A DNA stretch of 64,000 bases from Halisarca cf. caerulea (taxonomy: Eukaryota; Porifera; Demospongiae; Chondrillida; Halisarcidae): positions 7,233,618 to 7,297,617 of the forward strand of contig CAUJGJ010000444.1 of assembly GCA_963170055.1 (NCBI GenBank), given 5' to 3'. A model generated the notes under the pieces. It worked only from the letters and a program-made list of their open reading frames with translations. It was not told the origin of the DNA and made no database searches. Numbering within the stretch: the stretch's first letter is position 1; the number at the start of each line of letters is the position of its first letter. Below are positions 31,430 through 43,478 of the stretch, piece after piece. A program made the position numbers and the translations under genes.

Positions 31430-31700
31430 CTCACTTGAACTTACAAGTGTGGGATTTAAAACCCAATGTGCTATCTACTTCAATCTGGGGAATCTTACTC
31501 AGACCACTTCACTATAGGCGTGTCTGGATTCCTGGAAGCACTACTGCTTTATCTGTTGTGATAAGAGCTTTCATATGTACCTTGCTGTGCCTTGTCCATC
31601 TGGACCCACATTTACTTTGTGTATGCAAAGAACCCCACAATTAGCCATGAACTGGAACTGTGTTCAAATTGGAGAGCCTCCAAGTGACAACTATAGGACA
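31430..31700 (+). repeat. Interspersed repeat family D, copy 1
   Basis: Core text 'GTCTGGATTCCTGGAA', 'ACTACTGCTTTATCTGTTG', 'ACCTTGCTGTGCCTTGTCC', 'TATGCAAAGAACCCCACAA'. It is shared with 32880-33110, 35500-35760 and, more diverged, 39058-39180. It is non-coding and its class is not known. Confidence 0.75.
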
Positions 31701-32253
31701 TCACATCTTCAGTAAAAGATAGTGTATACAGTTCACAAAAGCAACAAGGGTTATAGCTACATTTATTCTCCCATTAATCTTCTATAAATTGCATTTGTGT
31801 ACTGTTGCCGTACAAAACACAATCACAATTATGCATGCTCTACAGGAGTGGTTTGGAGGTTCCTAGAATGACATCATGAAACGTTACATACATTCAATAA
31901 GGTGTGCTATATATTTCCTATAGGACTGCATACTTGTTCATGTACACCATATTATCATGTGTTGTTAGTATATATTCTGCACCACAATCCTTCACTCTTA
32001 GACCTTCAATACAGCATAGGTAACATTCACTCTAACATGACTTTCTAACAAATTGAAGAGGAACAAGCCACTCATTCTGAATGGCCTCACAGACATCATA
32101 CCAATGAACATTATCAAAAGACTTCCAGAAACCATACAACTGGAAACCTGTTAATGCTTCCAATGCTCCCTATACTCAAAGTTGTATCACCTTGCTCAGT
32201 CAACTGTGAAGTGTGTCTTGATTTGCCCAAGCAATATTGCTTTATCTGTTGTG

Positions 32254-32312
32254 ATAAAGGTTTAAATACATATATGTATTTAAACCTTCATCACAACGGA
32301 TATAATGCTGCC
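32254..32312. repeat. Near-perfect 58-bp palindrome
   Basis: Arms around ATCTGTTGTGATAAAGGTTT and AAACCTTCATCACAACGGAT meet at a TACATATATGTA centre. It includes the 'TTATCTGTTGTGATAA' stretch of repeat family D, so it probably arose from an inverted duplication of that repeat. Confidence 0.85.
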
Positions 32313-32879
32313 ATTGTCTCTCTGGTCCACGTAACCTTGGAAATACAACTCAGTATACAGCCATGAACAACATTCACAGTGTGATCAGCTCCCAAAATGG
32401 TACAAAACAAAGAACTGAACCGTTGTAAGTTGTGATGGCTGAGCAGTATTTATCTCTCCTGTTCACCAAACTGCATTCACAACAGCCTTAAAGTAAAATC
32501 ATAAATGTCTTCAAAACTGACAGTATGATATTCATTTTGTACATTCCTAGTATAGTAGACATATGTCATTTCGCTACAACTAAGAGCTTATGGTTACTAT
32601 TCCCTCTGCTCCACTCTTGAAACAAGTGCCGAATAAACAGAACACAATTCTGTGCTCTCTATAGGAACAGTTTGCAGTTTGTAACTTAACTCTTGGACTT
32701 ATTCATGTACAAGTTATAAATACTACTAGCAATGTTTTACGCCACAATAATTTAGTTAAAACTACAAAATTTAACAGCAAAATTAATGTGTAGAAGATGC
32801 AGCAATACTTTTTTGCAAATTGAAGACAAGGAGATCATTCAAATGGTACTATGGATATCTAGTACTGACATCATTGTAA

Positions 32880-33110
32880 GCCTTCCTTACCTTACAAGTG
32901 CTGTATTGAAAACCTTTTGGTACTTCCTATCCTAAGCAGTATAGTAGCCCCACTCAGACCACTTCGCTGTAAGAGTGTCTGGGTTCAAGGAAAAACACTA
33001 CAACTTTATCTGATGTGATATGGGTTCAATTACATTCGTACCTTGCTGTGCCTTGTCCACCTGAACCATGATTGGCTTGGGAATGCAAAGAGCCACGCAA
33101 AAAACCATGT
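32880..33110 (+). repeat. Interspersed repeat family D, copy 2
   Basis: Same core as copy 1 in the same order (CAGACCACTTCGCTGTA, GTGTCTGGGTTC, ACCTTGCTGTGCCTTGTCC), more diverged. Confidence 0.7.
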
Positions 33111-33373
33111 GATTTGTTCTAGTTGGACAACTCCTACATAGATATGACGTGCAATTTGTGGAAATAGAGGACATTTTGTGGTTTACATAGGAATGTAATA
33201 AACTATTAGTACTTGCCATTATTATACTGCTCTCTGTGTCTGTGTGATATTGACACAGTATATATCTAAAAAAACATGAGCTTTTCGTCACTTGGGCTAC
33301 TGGCATCCAGTCACACGTCATAGCTAGTTACTAATTTGGGCAAGATGGTGGCTCCTATATACACAGAGCTCAG

Positions 33374-33537
33374 TATGCCGGAAATGCTTCAGAGTTGGTT
33401 AAGGCTGACACCAATCTTGTGGCTTTCAGAGACCATCTACATGTCTGGACTTTGCCATTTGCTGCAATAAAGCTCGCAAAAATTACATTTTACTACAATC
33501 CGCGAAAATTTATGCCGCGAAAGCTTCCTGCTGGCAT
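33374..33537. mobile_element. 164-bp MITE with 7-bp target duplication
   Basis: AGCTCAG occurs at 33367-33373 and 33538-33544, just outside short inverted ends (TATGCCGG and CTGGCAT). The end style, with AAGCTTTCGCGG near the edge, links it to the elements at 9287 and 50154. A target duplication of 7 or 8 bases would fit a hAT-like origin. Confidence 0.6.
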
Positions 33538-33549
33538 AGCTCAGACCCA

Positions 33550-34279
33550 AAACCACTTGGCCATTTCGAGGACTGATGTCACCGGTCACGCATGGGGAGT
33601 AGGGTCTGGCTACGTCAGACTAGTAATTCAATTCATGTATTATATTATGTAATTCATTCAATTTGAAATATGCAACGGTATTGTATTTATGCATAGATGT
33701 ATAGATTATCTATGATTCATGTATGTAATTCATTCCATTCAAAGTATGTGATGGTATTGCAAATTGTATGGCAATAAAACATAATTTTGGGTCCTTCTGT
33801 ACCTACCTGACTATAGAATTCCTCAGATGTAATTCAGAAACCTTGATATATAAGAATCCGATTATAAGATGACAAATAGGATGATCAAAGACATCTTCAT
33901 TCCAGCTAGGTGAATTTTCCTTCACTTGCATTCGGCGGCCGTTTTGACATGGTTGTCATTGAGTCACGTGTCCCCCCTCAAAAAGGGAGCTGAAAGCGCG
34001 TGGTCTGGGCTACGCAAGACTAAATATTTGTCCCCCTGGAATCGCATACCCAAGCAACTATCTCAGGAGCCAGGATCCGACCAAATCTTTTTACTTTGGA
34101 TTCTCGGTGAAGGCACCCACCCTAAAGTAGTTTTCTGAACAGAGGAATCATCGTTGTCCTACTAGAGATTTCTTTCGATTCTGCCTGACGTCAAATTTAA
34201 CCTTAGTATAAATCTAGCTCACTACGGGGGAAGGTGTCATCATTGTTGCCAAAGTCAAAGAACTAAACTACAGAGATTA
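33550..34279. other. Spacer with no recognisable gene
   Basis: Short frames only. GGTCTGG(C)TACG(C/T)(A/C)AGACTA occurs at about 33603 and 34000 and may be a small dispersed motif. Nothing else was seen. Confidence 0.4.
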
Positions 34280-34610
34280 AATCAACAAGTAATTTGAGTT
34301 AAAAACTCGTGGGGCTGCCGCCCCACACACTCGAATCACTTGCAAAGCATTGGAGTGTAAGTGCACAGGTGAACATTCATTGAACATACTGTTTATTGTA
34401 ACTGGACAATTGTTTTGAAAATAATTGCCATATTGGGCAATTGTTTTCAAAACAATTCCTATAACTCATTCCTGTATAAATTCATACTTCTCTATAACTA
34501 TTATATAAATTCTCTATTATAAGACTTTTCTTCAAATCTATATTATATATATATATATATATCTCGGACGAGCGTTACACACCAGAAGTCCAAATGAAAA
34601 CAATAAAAAT
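34280..34610 (-). mobile_element. Family A repeat, nearly complete
   Basis: Begins ACAAGTAATTTGAGTT, has the foldback core GTGGGGCTGCCGCCCCAC and its partner ACTCGAATCACTTG, the body, a short (TA)n, then TCGGACGAGCGTTACACACC and AAATGAAAACAATA. The terminal hairpin is missing. It reads on the minus strand relative to the copy at 47468. Confidence 0.8.
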
Positions 34611-35499
34611 TGCACCTTTTTCAAAGCTAATTTTCCATTTTGAAACATAAAGTCTATGCTTAATTTGTACACCAATATTTTGATAAATAACAATAAAATA
34701 CATGATTTTAAAACGTAAGATGTGTTGTCTTGAGCTAAAAATGCGCTAATATTTTAGCCACTTCAAAGCGGCAGCCATTTTCCCCTCATTTGCATGACAC
34801 ACTATAATAAGCCTGTGTATATTAAAGAAAGCAATGAAACAACATATAAGGCATAAAAATATAAATACGATAAAAAAATATGAATTTGTCATGGTGGGTT
34901 TTGTGCTATTAGTGATGGAAATGGGTTCAGTTTTGTTGGGCCTATCAACAAGAATTCTAGCTCTCTCAACTGTTGCTCATGCCACCCAACCTGGTCTTTC
35001 TTTTACTGCAGGAAGGCTTTCTTTCTTGGATTGTCAACTGTGAAGCAACTGAACAAGCAAGGATTCACATGAACAATTGTTTGTGTTCTACTGTTGTGAG
35101 ATGCAATCTTTGTACAACAGTGTTTTGTCTCTATATTGGTGTATATTAGACAAAATTCTGAGGTTACTGTCAGACTATATAGGTTTATGCGATCGTGATG
35201 GTAATTAATGATTTTCTTGATTTTCACAGTTATCAGAATAACTAACAATCATACAAAACAGTAACTTTGATTGTTATGGGTGTGGTAGTTAGATGAACAA
35301 CCATTAAAAAGTTGGAAAATTTTCAAGCGAGTACATAAGAATATATTCATCAAGGTGCCATTTAAATGCTGTTGCATAATCCATGGTTACATTGCATCAT
35401 TTGTATTTGTGAAGTATCTGTCGTCATCAGAGTTTCAGGAAGCCACATGCCTCTTTGACTCCATGGAGGGCAAAAGATATTGATCTTGTGGGCAATAAA
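34611..35499. other. Spacer with no recognisable gene
   Basis: AT-rich sequence with short frames only. Nothing was identified. Confidence 0.4.
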
Positions 35500-35760
35500 G
35501 GATTAACCTACCAAAGTTGTCCTGAAAACTTATTGGTGCTTCCTACTCTATCTATACTCTGACCTCTTCACTGTAGGAGTGACTGGATTCCTGGAAACAC
35601 TACTGCTTTATCTGTTGTGATAAGAGCTTTCATACGTACCTTGCTGTGCCTTGTCAAATTAGACCCACACATTCACTTTGTGTATGCAAAGAACCCCACA
35701 AGCAGCAATGAACTGGAACTGTACTAAAATTGGAATCATTTCCTCAATAAAAGATAGGCA
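35500..35760 (+). repeat. Interspersed repeat family D, copy 3
   Basis: Close match to copy 1 from GACCTCTTCACTGTAGG through ATGCAAAGAACCCCACAA and a shared AAAAGATAG tail. Confidence 0.75.
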
Positions 35761-35847
35761 CATGCTAGGGTACACATGCCACGAGGAGTAAAGGACATTG
35801 CCCCATAATGTGTAGACTGTCAAAATCCACATGTACATTATATTTGC

Positions 35848-36393
35848 ATAGGCGTAGGAAGATGTTTTGACTTGGGGGGGGGGGGGGCGAGCAATGAACA
35901 TCACATAACATGAATCCTTTTCATGTGCGTATAAACAGAATATTTTTTTTGCATAACTTTCGTAAGTGGTGCACAATGCCAACATAACAGTAGGGTTTCT
36001 ACAGTACATTCATTATCTTCCGAGCTTGAGGATACATATAATATTGTTTCTTTCAACTTTGGAGGAATGTTCAGTTCAATTCAGTTAAATTCTCATTTAG
36101 ACTGGAGATCATCTGATGCCACTAGCCCAATGGGTTACTATGTAGGATCCCAATGACAAAGAGAGTGAGATGCAATACAAAACGTAAACAGTAAATAAAC
36201 AGTACAAGCGATTCGAGTTTAAAAAACTCGTGGGCCGCCCATGGCCCTGGAAACTTGAATCGCTTGTAAATCGTCTTCGAAGAACTCTTCTGGTCGAAAA
36301 GACTCTTCGCTGATAAAATCAGAAGCAAACGATTGAATTTTACCGAAATATAGCCGAAAGATTATGTACCGACTTTGTGTCCGCCATGTTGTT

Positions 36394-36453
<60 letters not shown>

Positions 36454-37073
36454 GACATTGTTCCGGACGTTCTGGACACTTCCGGGAAAGTAAAAATAAT
36501 ATAGGGCCGCCTTCCGGCGGCCCAAAAATATGCACATGCATAAGCTACTGGACAAAAACACTAAACCAAACACACACATAAAGGAAAATACTGGGCCAGA
36601 CACTAACAACATGCATGCACAGGTGTAGAGGACAGTTCTATACTCTACACTACCTGAAGAATACACTAACTACTGCTACACTAATTGAAGATTTGCAGTG
36701 TACTTGTTTTGAAGAACTATAGGCAAAAACCAGCAGACAAACAAATCTACCAGTCACTTCTTACAGCAGGCAACGGCAAAACCGTGCTACACGTGATTGC
36801 GCAATACTTTGCAAATGGCGGCTTGCGATAGGTAGCGTGATAATGTCAATTTTATTGTTTAAAACTTCCTCTTTGTAGCAAATTTTACAATAAAACTTAC
36901 TGTCTGTTGCAAAATGATATGTTTACACTTTTAAATGTGAGTTTTAGGTTACATAGCAGATTTCTTGATTATTTTAAAAATAAAGATGTACAGCTCTTTG
37001 GGGGACAATGCCCCCCCACCTGAGAGTCAGGGGGGGACAAGTGCCCCCCCTGCCCCCCGGTTCTTACGCCTAT
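35848..37073. mobile_element. MITE with ATAGGCGTA(A/G)GAA ends and G-rich flanks
   Basis: ATAGGCGTAGGAA at 35848 and its inverse TTCTTACGCCTAT at 37061-37073 bound 1.2 kb. Inside the left end is a poly-G run; inside the right end are C/G-rich runs. A family B element (36204-36527) is nested in it. The superfamily is not certain. Confidence 0.55.
36204..36527 (+). mobile_element. Family B repeat, full length
   Basis: Starts ACAAGCGATTCGAGTTTAAA, foldback partner GAAACTTGAATCGCTT, body 'AACTCTTCTGGTCGAAAAG', (TA)n at 36398-36448, 'GTTCCGGACGTTC', and terminal hairpin GGGCCGCCTTCCGGCGGCCC followed by A residues. The order of parts equals family A although the sequence differs. Confidence 0.8.
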
Positions 37074-37156
37074 GATTTGTAAATTTGATGTAAAATTAAC
37101 AATACCATATACCATTTACAGAGTTATATCTACACATCCTCTCCTCGGGTACACAC

Positions 37157-37325
37157 TGAAACAAGTAATTTGAGTTAAAAACTCATGGGGGCTGCCGCCC
37201 CACGCACTCGAATCACCTGCAAAGCATTGAAGTGTAAGTGCACAGCTTAACATTCATTGAACACAATGTTTTTCGTAAACTAGATGATTATTTTGAAAAC
37301 AATCGCCATATTTGTCCATTGTTAA
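37157..37325 (-). mobile_element. Family A repeat, partial
   Basis: Starts ACAAGTAATTTGAGTT with GGGGGCTGCCGCCCCAC and ACTCGAATCACCTGC, then part of the body up to CCATATTTGTCCATTG. The (TA)n and hairpin are missing. Confidence 0.75.
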
Positions 37326-37533
37326 TTGCTGACATAGCATCTACTTAATACTGCTGCAACAGATACTGTCCACATATCAACCCTGAGACAGGGAGGTCAT
37401 GTAATATTGATAGTGTTACAGATATATATATATTTAAGAAAGACAAGAGCAATAATCAACAGAGTGAAGTTTAGTTGGACTGAATGCACTGTGCAAATGC
37501 CTAAATCCCACAGCATTGCATGGATTACATATA

Positions 37534-38101
37534 CAGTGGAGTCTCATTATAACGAATCTCAGGGGGAGGCTAAAAAATTCTTTATAAAAGAAATTCACTC
37601 TATAAGAGAAATGTATATTTAATGTACACACTATGCATTTCAAATCAAAATGACACTATTAGTTGTACAGTGAAATGACATATATGTAACAAATACAATC
37701 AAACAACCCAAAATCAATCTTTGTTTAAAGGAATAAGTTAGTTTCACTTTCTCCTTGCGTGTAATTCTTCAGTAACGCTGAAAGCGCGTTGGGTGGTATG
37801 CCAAACTCTGCTGCAGTTTCCTTCCCTTTCTTATATCGATGGTAGGGCACTGTCCATAAGGTCCATTTTCTTCTAAAGACTAAGTGATTGTTACTTGTGT
37901 CCCCCCATAATTCGCTATAAAGTCACAAAATCACGATACGGTCGCACCTTCTCCTTCGTTAAAAACGAATATTCGCTATGTGTGTTCGTTATAATGTTAA
38001 CAATTGCGTTATAACGACTGCATTGGGACTTGGGACTTGACTTTTACCTCGTTATAAAAGAAAATCGTTTTAAGCGTGTTCGTTATAACAAGACTCCACT
38101 G
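37534..38101. mobile_element. pogo/Tigger-like MITE (568 bp)
   Basis: Inverted ends CAGTGGAGTCT(C/T)(A/G)TTATAACGAA with TA on each side. The terminal motif CAGTGG...TTATAACGA is typical of Tigger-type pogo transposons. The interior repeats ATAACGA-like motifs and has no transposase. Confidence 0.85.
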
Positions 38102-38578
38102 TAGATATATATGCGGGATGAAGAATTTGCACTAGTCCCAATAACTCTATCTAGTCCTATACTCATGCATAGCTCTATTTACAGCTTTCAGTCTAGTCCT
38201 CTATCCATTTGCGGCTTTATTTCCTTGGATCAGATGACAAACTGGCCGCATCAATTGATCGAGAAGTCGCACATCACACAGACCCACTTCTTGCTTCCAT
38301 CCTTTATTATGACATCATTAGGTTAGCAGGACGGGGTCTGGTCAACAGTGTTGTATACTGGTGTTGTTCTGGCTTAGTTTGTCATACACACACTTCCAGC
38401 GACACGATACTGTGGGACTGAAATGTGTCATACGTTTGTCCATGGTGAGATGAAAGGCAGAGCAATGAGTCATTTCTAACCATAACCTGTAAGTCCAGTT
38501 CTGGCAAATTTGCATCATTTCTTGATGACACAACTTTGGCTGCTGCGAGGAAATTTAACATCCTTAGTAATAAGGAAA

Positions 38579-38625
38579 CAAGCGATTTGAGTTTAAAAAA
38601 CTCGTGGGGCGGCAGTTTCTGATAC
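38579..38625 (+). mobile_element. Family B end fragment
   Basis: ACAAGCGATTTGAGTTTAAA followed by AACTCGTGGGGCGGCAG, then unrelated sequence. Confidence 0.6.
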
Positions 38626-39057
38626 CGCTGCATGCTAGGAATCCTCGTATATCAAGGAAATCTTGTGGCCATTGCAGTCATGTGGTGCATTGGGGAACAC
38701 CCATGGACCCAAACTCGTATGTGCAAGAGACTGACAGTGGAGGTAGAGATGGCTAGCCAGCTAACGTACAAATATGAACTTTTGTAGAATAAAATTGGTG
38801 TGGAGCTGCTTAGTAGCTTTGTGTTAGTAGTAATGAAGTTGATCTAATCGTGAAAGCAAATCAGATAGAGAAGCAAGTAGATCCAACCATAAACACTGTG
38901 TTCGTTCTCTTAGGATTCACAAATGAATAACAACAATTGTCAAAGTATACAAAAACAATATGTTCAATGAATATTCCGCTGCAGCAGTTACTGTTCAATG
39001 ATTTTAGTGCCTATACAGTAGATAAGTATCCATCTTTCATATTAGGCTTATCTCTAG

Positions 39058-39180
39058 AGTGTCTGGATTCCTGAAAACCACTGCAGTGTTATCTGCCGTG
39101 GTATCCTTCTACGTATCATGCTGCGGTGTAACTATTGTGAATCATGCCTGTCTTGTGAAGCCAAACAAACATGCAAAAAA
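39058..39180 (+). repeat. Interspersed repeat family D, diverged copy just upstream of gene B
   Basis: 'GTGTCTGGATTCCTGAAAAC', 'TTATCTGCCGTGGTATC' and 'TACGTATCATGCTGCGGTG' correspond to the family D core in order. It lies under 100 bp before the TATA box of gene B. Confidence 0.5.
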
Positions 39181-39206
39181 TACTAACTGTGCTTCAGGGC
39201 CAACAG

Positions 39207-39214
39207 TATATAAA
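39207..39214 (+). promoter_or_regulatory. TATA box of gene B
   Basis: TATATAAA 61 bp before the gene B ATG, matching the spacing in gene A. Confidence 0.55.
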
Positions 39215-39274
39215 CAGCTGAGCAGAAGAAAATGCTAGCAAGATTTTGATGAAGCATTGCATTACAGAAGAAAA

Positions 39275-40058
39275 ATGTTCTCTATGACAGGAGGAACAGT
39301 TCTTTATCCAGTGGCAGCAGCATTTCTGCTGGTACTCCTTGTCAATCCTACCGAAGGTAAGAATGTCTGCGTCTGTGTAATTCAGCAAAGATATTAGGAC
39401 CTTCACTCATCAGCATTATTAACAGACAGTGTTCCTTCATACATTAAAGACACGTAAAAAGGCAAGCAAATTCAGATTGCTTGACACATACTTTACAACA
39501 TTTATGCCAGAAATATCAAGATAGCATACTCAAGAAACACATAATTCTGTTTAACTCATTTTGTATCAATTCAGGCAATAATGGGTTCTCGCATGTTAAT
39601 TATATGTGTGAGCAAATAAAAGTACCACCAAAATCTTGCTGTTTCTTTTTAACACAGGAGGCAGCCCCTGTGAAGTATTGGATGTGAGTCCTAGAAGTGG
39701 ATTAATGGCTGGTGGCAGAGCTGTCTCAGTGATAATATCTGCAAGTTGCAGTCCTCAATTGTCAGATGAGCTCTATTGTTATTTCGATGGCGAACAAGTT
39801 AAAGCTCAATATCAGAGTGAAACTGTTGCCACTTGTGAGATGCCTCCTACCAAGTCTCCTGGTACAATTCCTTTTGAGTTTGTTGGGAACATAGGAGGAG
39901 AGAATGTCAATACTATGGTGGAATTTGAATCTCGTGAGTTGAATGAATAACTTGGTAGAGCATCACTGGGTCTCACGCATCCCTGCTATTTTTAGGGGCT
40001 GCCGCAGGTAGTTCCTATATTGTTTTCATTTGGACTTCCAGTGTGAAACGCTCGTCTG

Positions 40059-40089
<31 letters not shown>

Positions 40090-43000
40090 CTATATATATA
40101 TATATAATAAACAGTATGTTCAATGAATGTTCAGCTGTGCACTTACACTCCAATGCTTTGCAAGTGATTTGAGTGCCACCCCACGAGTTTTTAACTGGGA
40201 AGTACTTACTTGTTTTTACAGTTTCTTGTGTGCTGCCCTCAACTCCTCTCATATCACCAAAGTATGGAAACATGCTGGGAGGTACTCCTGTTACTGTCAC
40301 TATTGCTAGTGAATGTATGGAGAAAATCACTGGACCTCCTGAATGTGTGTTTGATGGTGATAAGGTCACACCTGCTGTGGAGAGTGCAGCATTTGTTCCC
40401 AGAGGAAGAAGCTACCTTTGTGCAACACCATCCCTTGCCAAGGCCAGAGAAATCTCATTTCAATTCAGGGCATCAGTTGGGAATAATAGAACTTTATTCT
40501 TTTCGGATGACATTTGTCTGCGTAAGTATTGTTCATCTCATGTAATTGTACATTGCTTACTTGGGAAATGACTGCACTGTGTAAATTCCTACATCCTATA
40601 TAGTACATACAGTGTTGTGAGATGTAGGCACAGTGCACTCAGTCCCCAAACTTTGTCTTGTCCTATATCCATCTAGTCTCATGTATGTATAGCCCAATGC
40701 TCATTTAGCCCCTATGCTGGCTTGCCCTTTGTCCACCTAGCCCTTTGTCTGGTTTCAGCTTAACCTTGTTTCAAGCGTTTTAGGAGAGTAATCCTTAATA
40801 TAATACTAAGTATTTTGATTAACAGGTACACATAACACTATGTTTTATACTGTGGCAAAATGTCAGTGGTTTGCTTGGCTTCATTTGATGCCACAGTCCT
40901 ATGGTGTCTTTGGTGCAGCTGTAGTTGCTGTATCGATTTCTTAATGCTGTATGCAGAGAAAAATTCTCAAAGAGACATACGATCACATGCAAAGCTTCAA
41001 CTCGCAAGCCGCCATGTGTGCACAGGCTGGGCTACTGTAGGAACCCATTCATCATTTTTAGGAGTGTCAGGAATTGATTACTATAAATAATCCCTTGCCT
41101 CACCTTCACCTACATATTATCATTCATTATCATCTGTCCTTCTCTCTTACAGTACCACCATACTCTTGCCCAGACCTGGATGTGTTGGATGTTGATACAT
41201 TAAAGATTGACAGTGATATCAAATTGAGTTGGAAGAATGAATATTCTGTTGATGTTCCTTTTGGCTGTGCAGACATTTGTGTTGACATAAACCTTCACAT
41301 ATTGGTCTTGGATGGTGGAGATAAATATTGGATTACCCACAATATCCGTAATGGCACTGCTCAGTCTCCTGAAAGCATCTCTTATGAGAATGACATTAAA
41401 GTACTGTTGGAGGGTTTCCAAGTATATGCTGCTGTGTTTGAAGCCAGGATTACGATCAAGGCACTGCTAACTTCTGAAACCTTCACCTTCAGTAGGTGGT
41501 CGGGTGTGTATCTTATACCTTCTCAGAAACTGTCTTCGCGTGGCTATCGGTCTGAACTTGGTTCTAAATGTACTGTACCTGATCCTGACCAGACAACTGG
41601 AGTACCTCCTAGCTGCCCATTGACTGAGATGAGAGCTCTGCATTTTAACAGTGGCTTTGATGAGGAAATTGTATCCACTTTAAAAAATACACAATACAGG
41701 GAGCACTACTATGGGTACCTACATCCAAAAAGCACTACCTGCTTTATGCAACATCAGGATCAGTCATCAGCCCCAAAGTAAGAGCACATTTATTATACAT
41801 GTAGAACAAATTTGTGCTCAATTGCTTGTGATAGCATTGTGATACATGTGAGTACAAACAAAAGAAATATTTGCATTAGTGCTTACTGTATATCTGAAAT
41901 ATCGGCGATCATTAAATTTGGCAATTTTCACAAGATCAGGCTACAATTTAATAATGGCAAAAAATTAAACTTGGTAGTTGCACAGCAAGGACAAAGTGTA
42001 GTAAGTAGGTTTATGTAAATTTGGTGATAGAAAGTTGGCAATATCGATCCTGACTGCCAAACTGCCAAATTAAAATGTCGCCAATATTTCCAGATATACG
42101 GCATATAACAATAATGAGCAATTCAAAGACTGATGGTTTGTGATGTTGACAATTAATTTTGTTAATAATGTACATCAAATTTTGTGGGAGAATAAATATG
42201 TACTTGTACATTCCACAACTGTGCAGGTCTCTGACTCAGCAGTGCTGTTATGATGAGAATGGATTTCTACTTGTTGACCCCAAAGAAGCTCATCTCAGTA
42301 TTGGTACACCTCTGTACCAGGATACTGCCTCAATGGTGGCCTACTACAGGGATACTGTTTTACCATTCATCTACTGCTGCAAAGAGGGTCTATCCCCAAT
42401 GAAATGTAGTGACTTTCAGTCTAAGCTACCTACTAGTAAGGGTAGTGATGGTACAAGATCCACACCTCATCAAGACTGTGCTGTACTATCCAATGACAGC
42501 ACTGGTGTTGGAAAGCGCTCAGTGAGGTCTACAAGACAAAAACGTCAAATTTTTAATGTTTTTGGCGGAACTGTTAATGTATATGGCTGTGGATGTGGTT
42601 CACCTGCACCAATTCAACCTCGTGTACCTTTCATATGTAAGTATCACTATTTCTTTGTTTCTTAAATAGAACAAATTCTCATTGCATTAGTGTCTTCATC
42701 ACTCCCAACTTTTCGTTACTATGCAATACTACTTCATTTAGGATACATTATTGGTGCCCCTTGTCAAACTTCATCTCGTCCTTCATTATTGTATACTATT
42801 GCATTCAATGTCTCTCAATACATCTTCCCTACAGTTAGACCTATGGGTTGGGGATATGGAGAGCCACATATAGTCACTCTGGATGGATTTCAGTACACAT
42901 TTAATGGCAAGGGAGAATACACATATATTGAAACTACTGATAAAAGTTTTGTGATCCAGTGTAGACTGGAGCACGTTGCTGGAAGTAATGGCACTGTATT

Positions 43001-43438
43001 CACAGCAATTGTAGCCAAGACCAGTACTTCTGAGGCAGTTCAGCTGTCAGTTATCAATAGTAATGACATTGAGTTGTGTGTGAATGGAGATGTAGTGGAC
43101 CTTTCTATAATAAGATGGAAACAGTTTGCTGGAGTTGGACTTACAAGAACCAAAAGTGGTTCTGTTGTAGCATCATTCACTGGTGACTACTTTGTTGAGG
43201 TGAAAGCTGAGCATGACATGTTGTCAATCATCACGATGTCTCTGCCAGATGAAGTCAGAGGACAAACCCAGGGTCTCATGGGGAACTACAACTGTGATCC
43301 ATCAGATGATCTAATACCCAAGGGTATGTCTGAACCTATTCCAGCAAATTCATCATTTGAGGATGTTCATTACGATTTTGGATTGACATGTGAGTTTGTT
43401 CATGCTCAGTAAGCAGTACTGAATGAGTGTGTGTGTGT

Positions 43439-43478
<40 letters not shown>

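Noticed and set aside
36340..36666. Frames with Tyr-Ile repeats across family B
   Set aside because: Translation of the (TA)n array.
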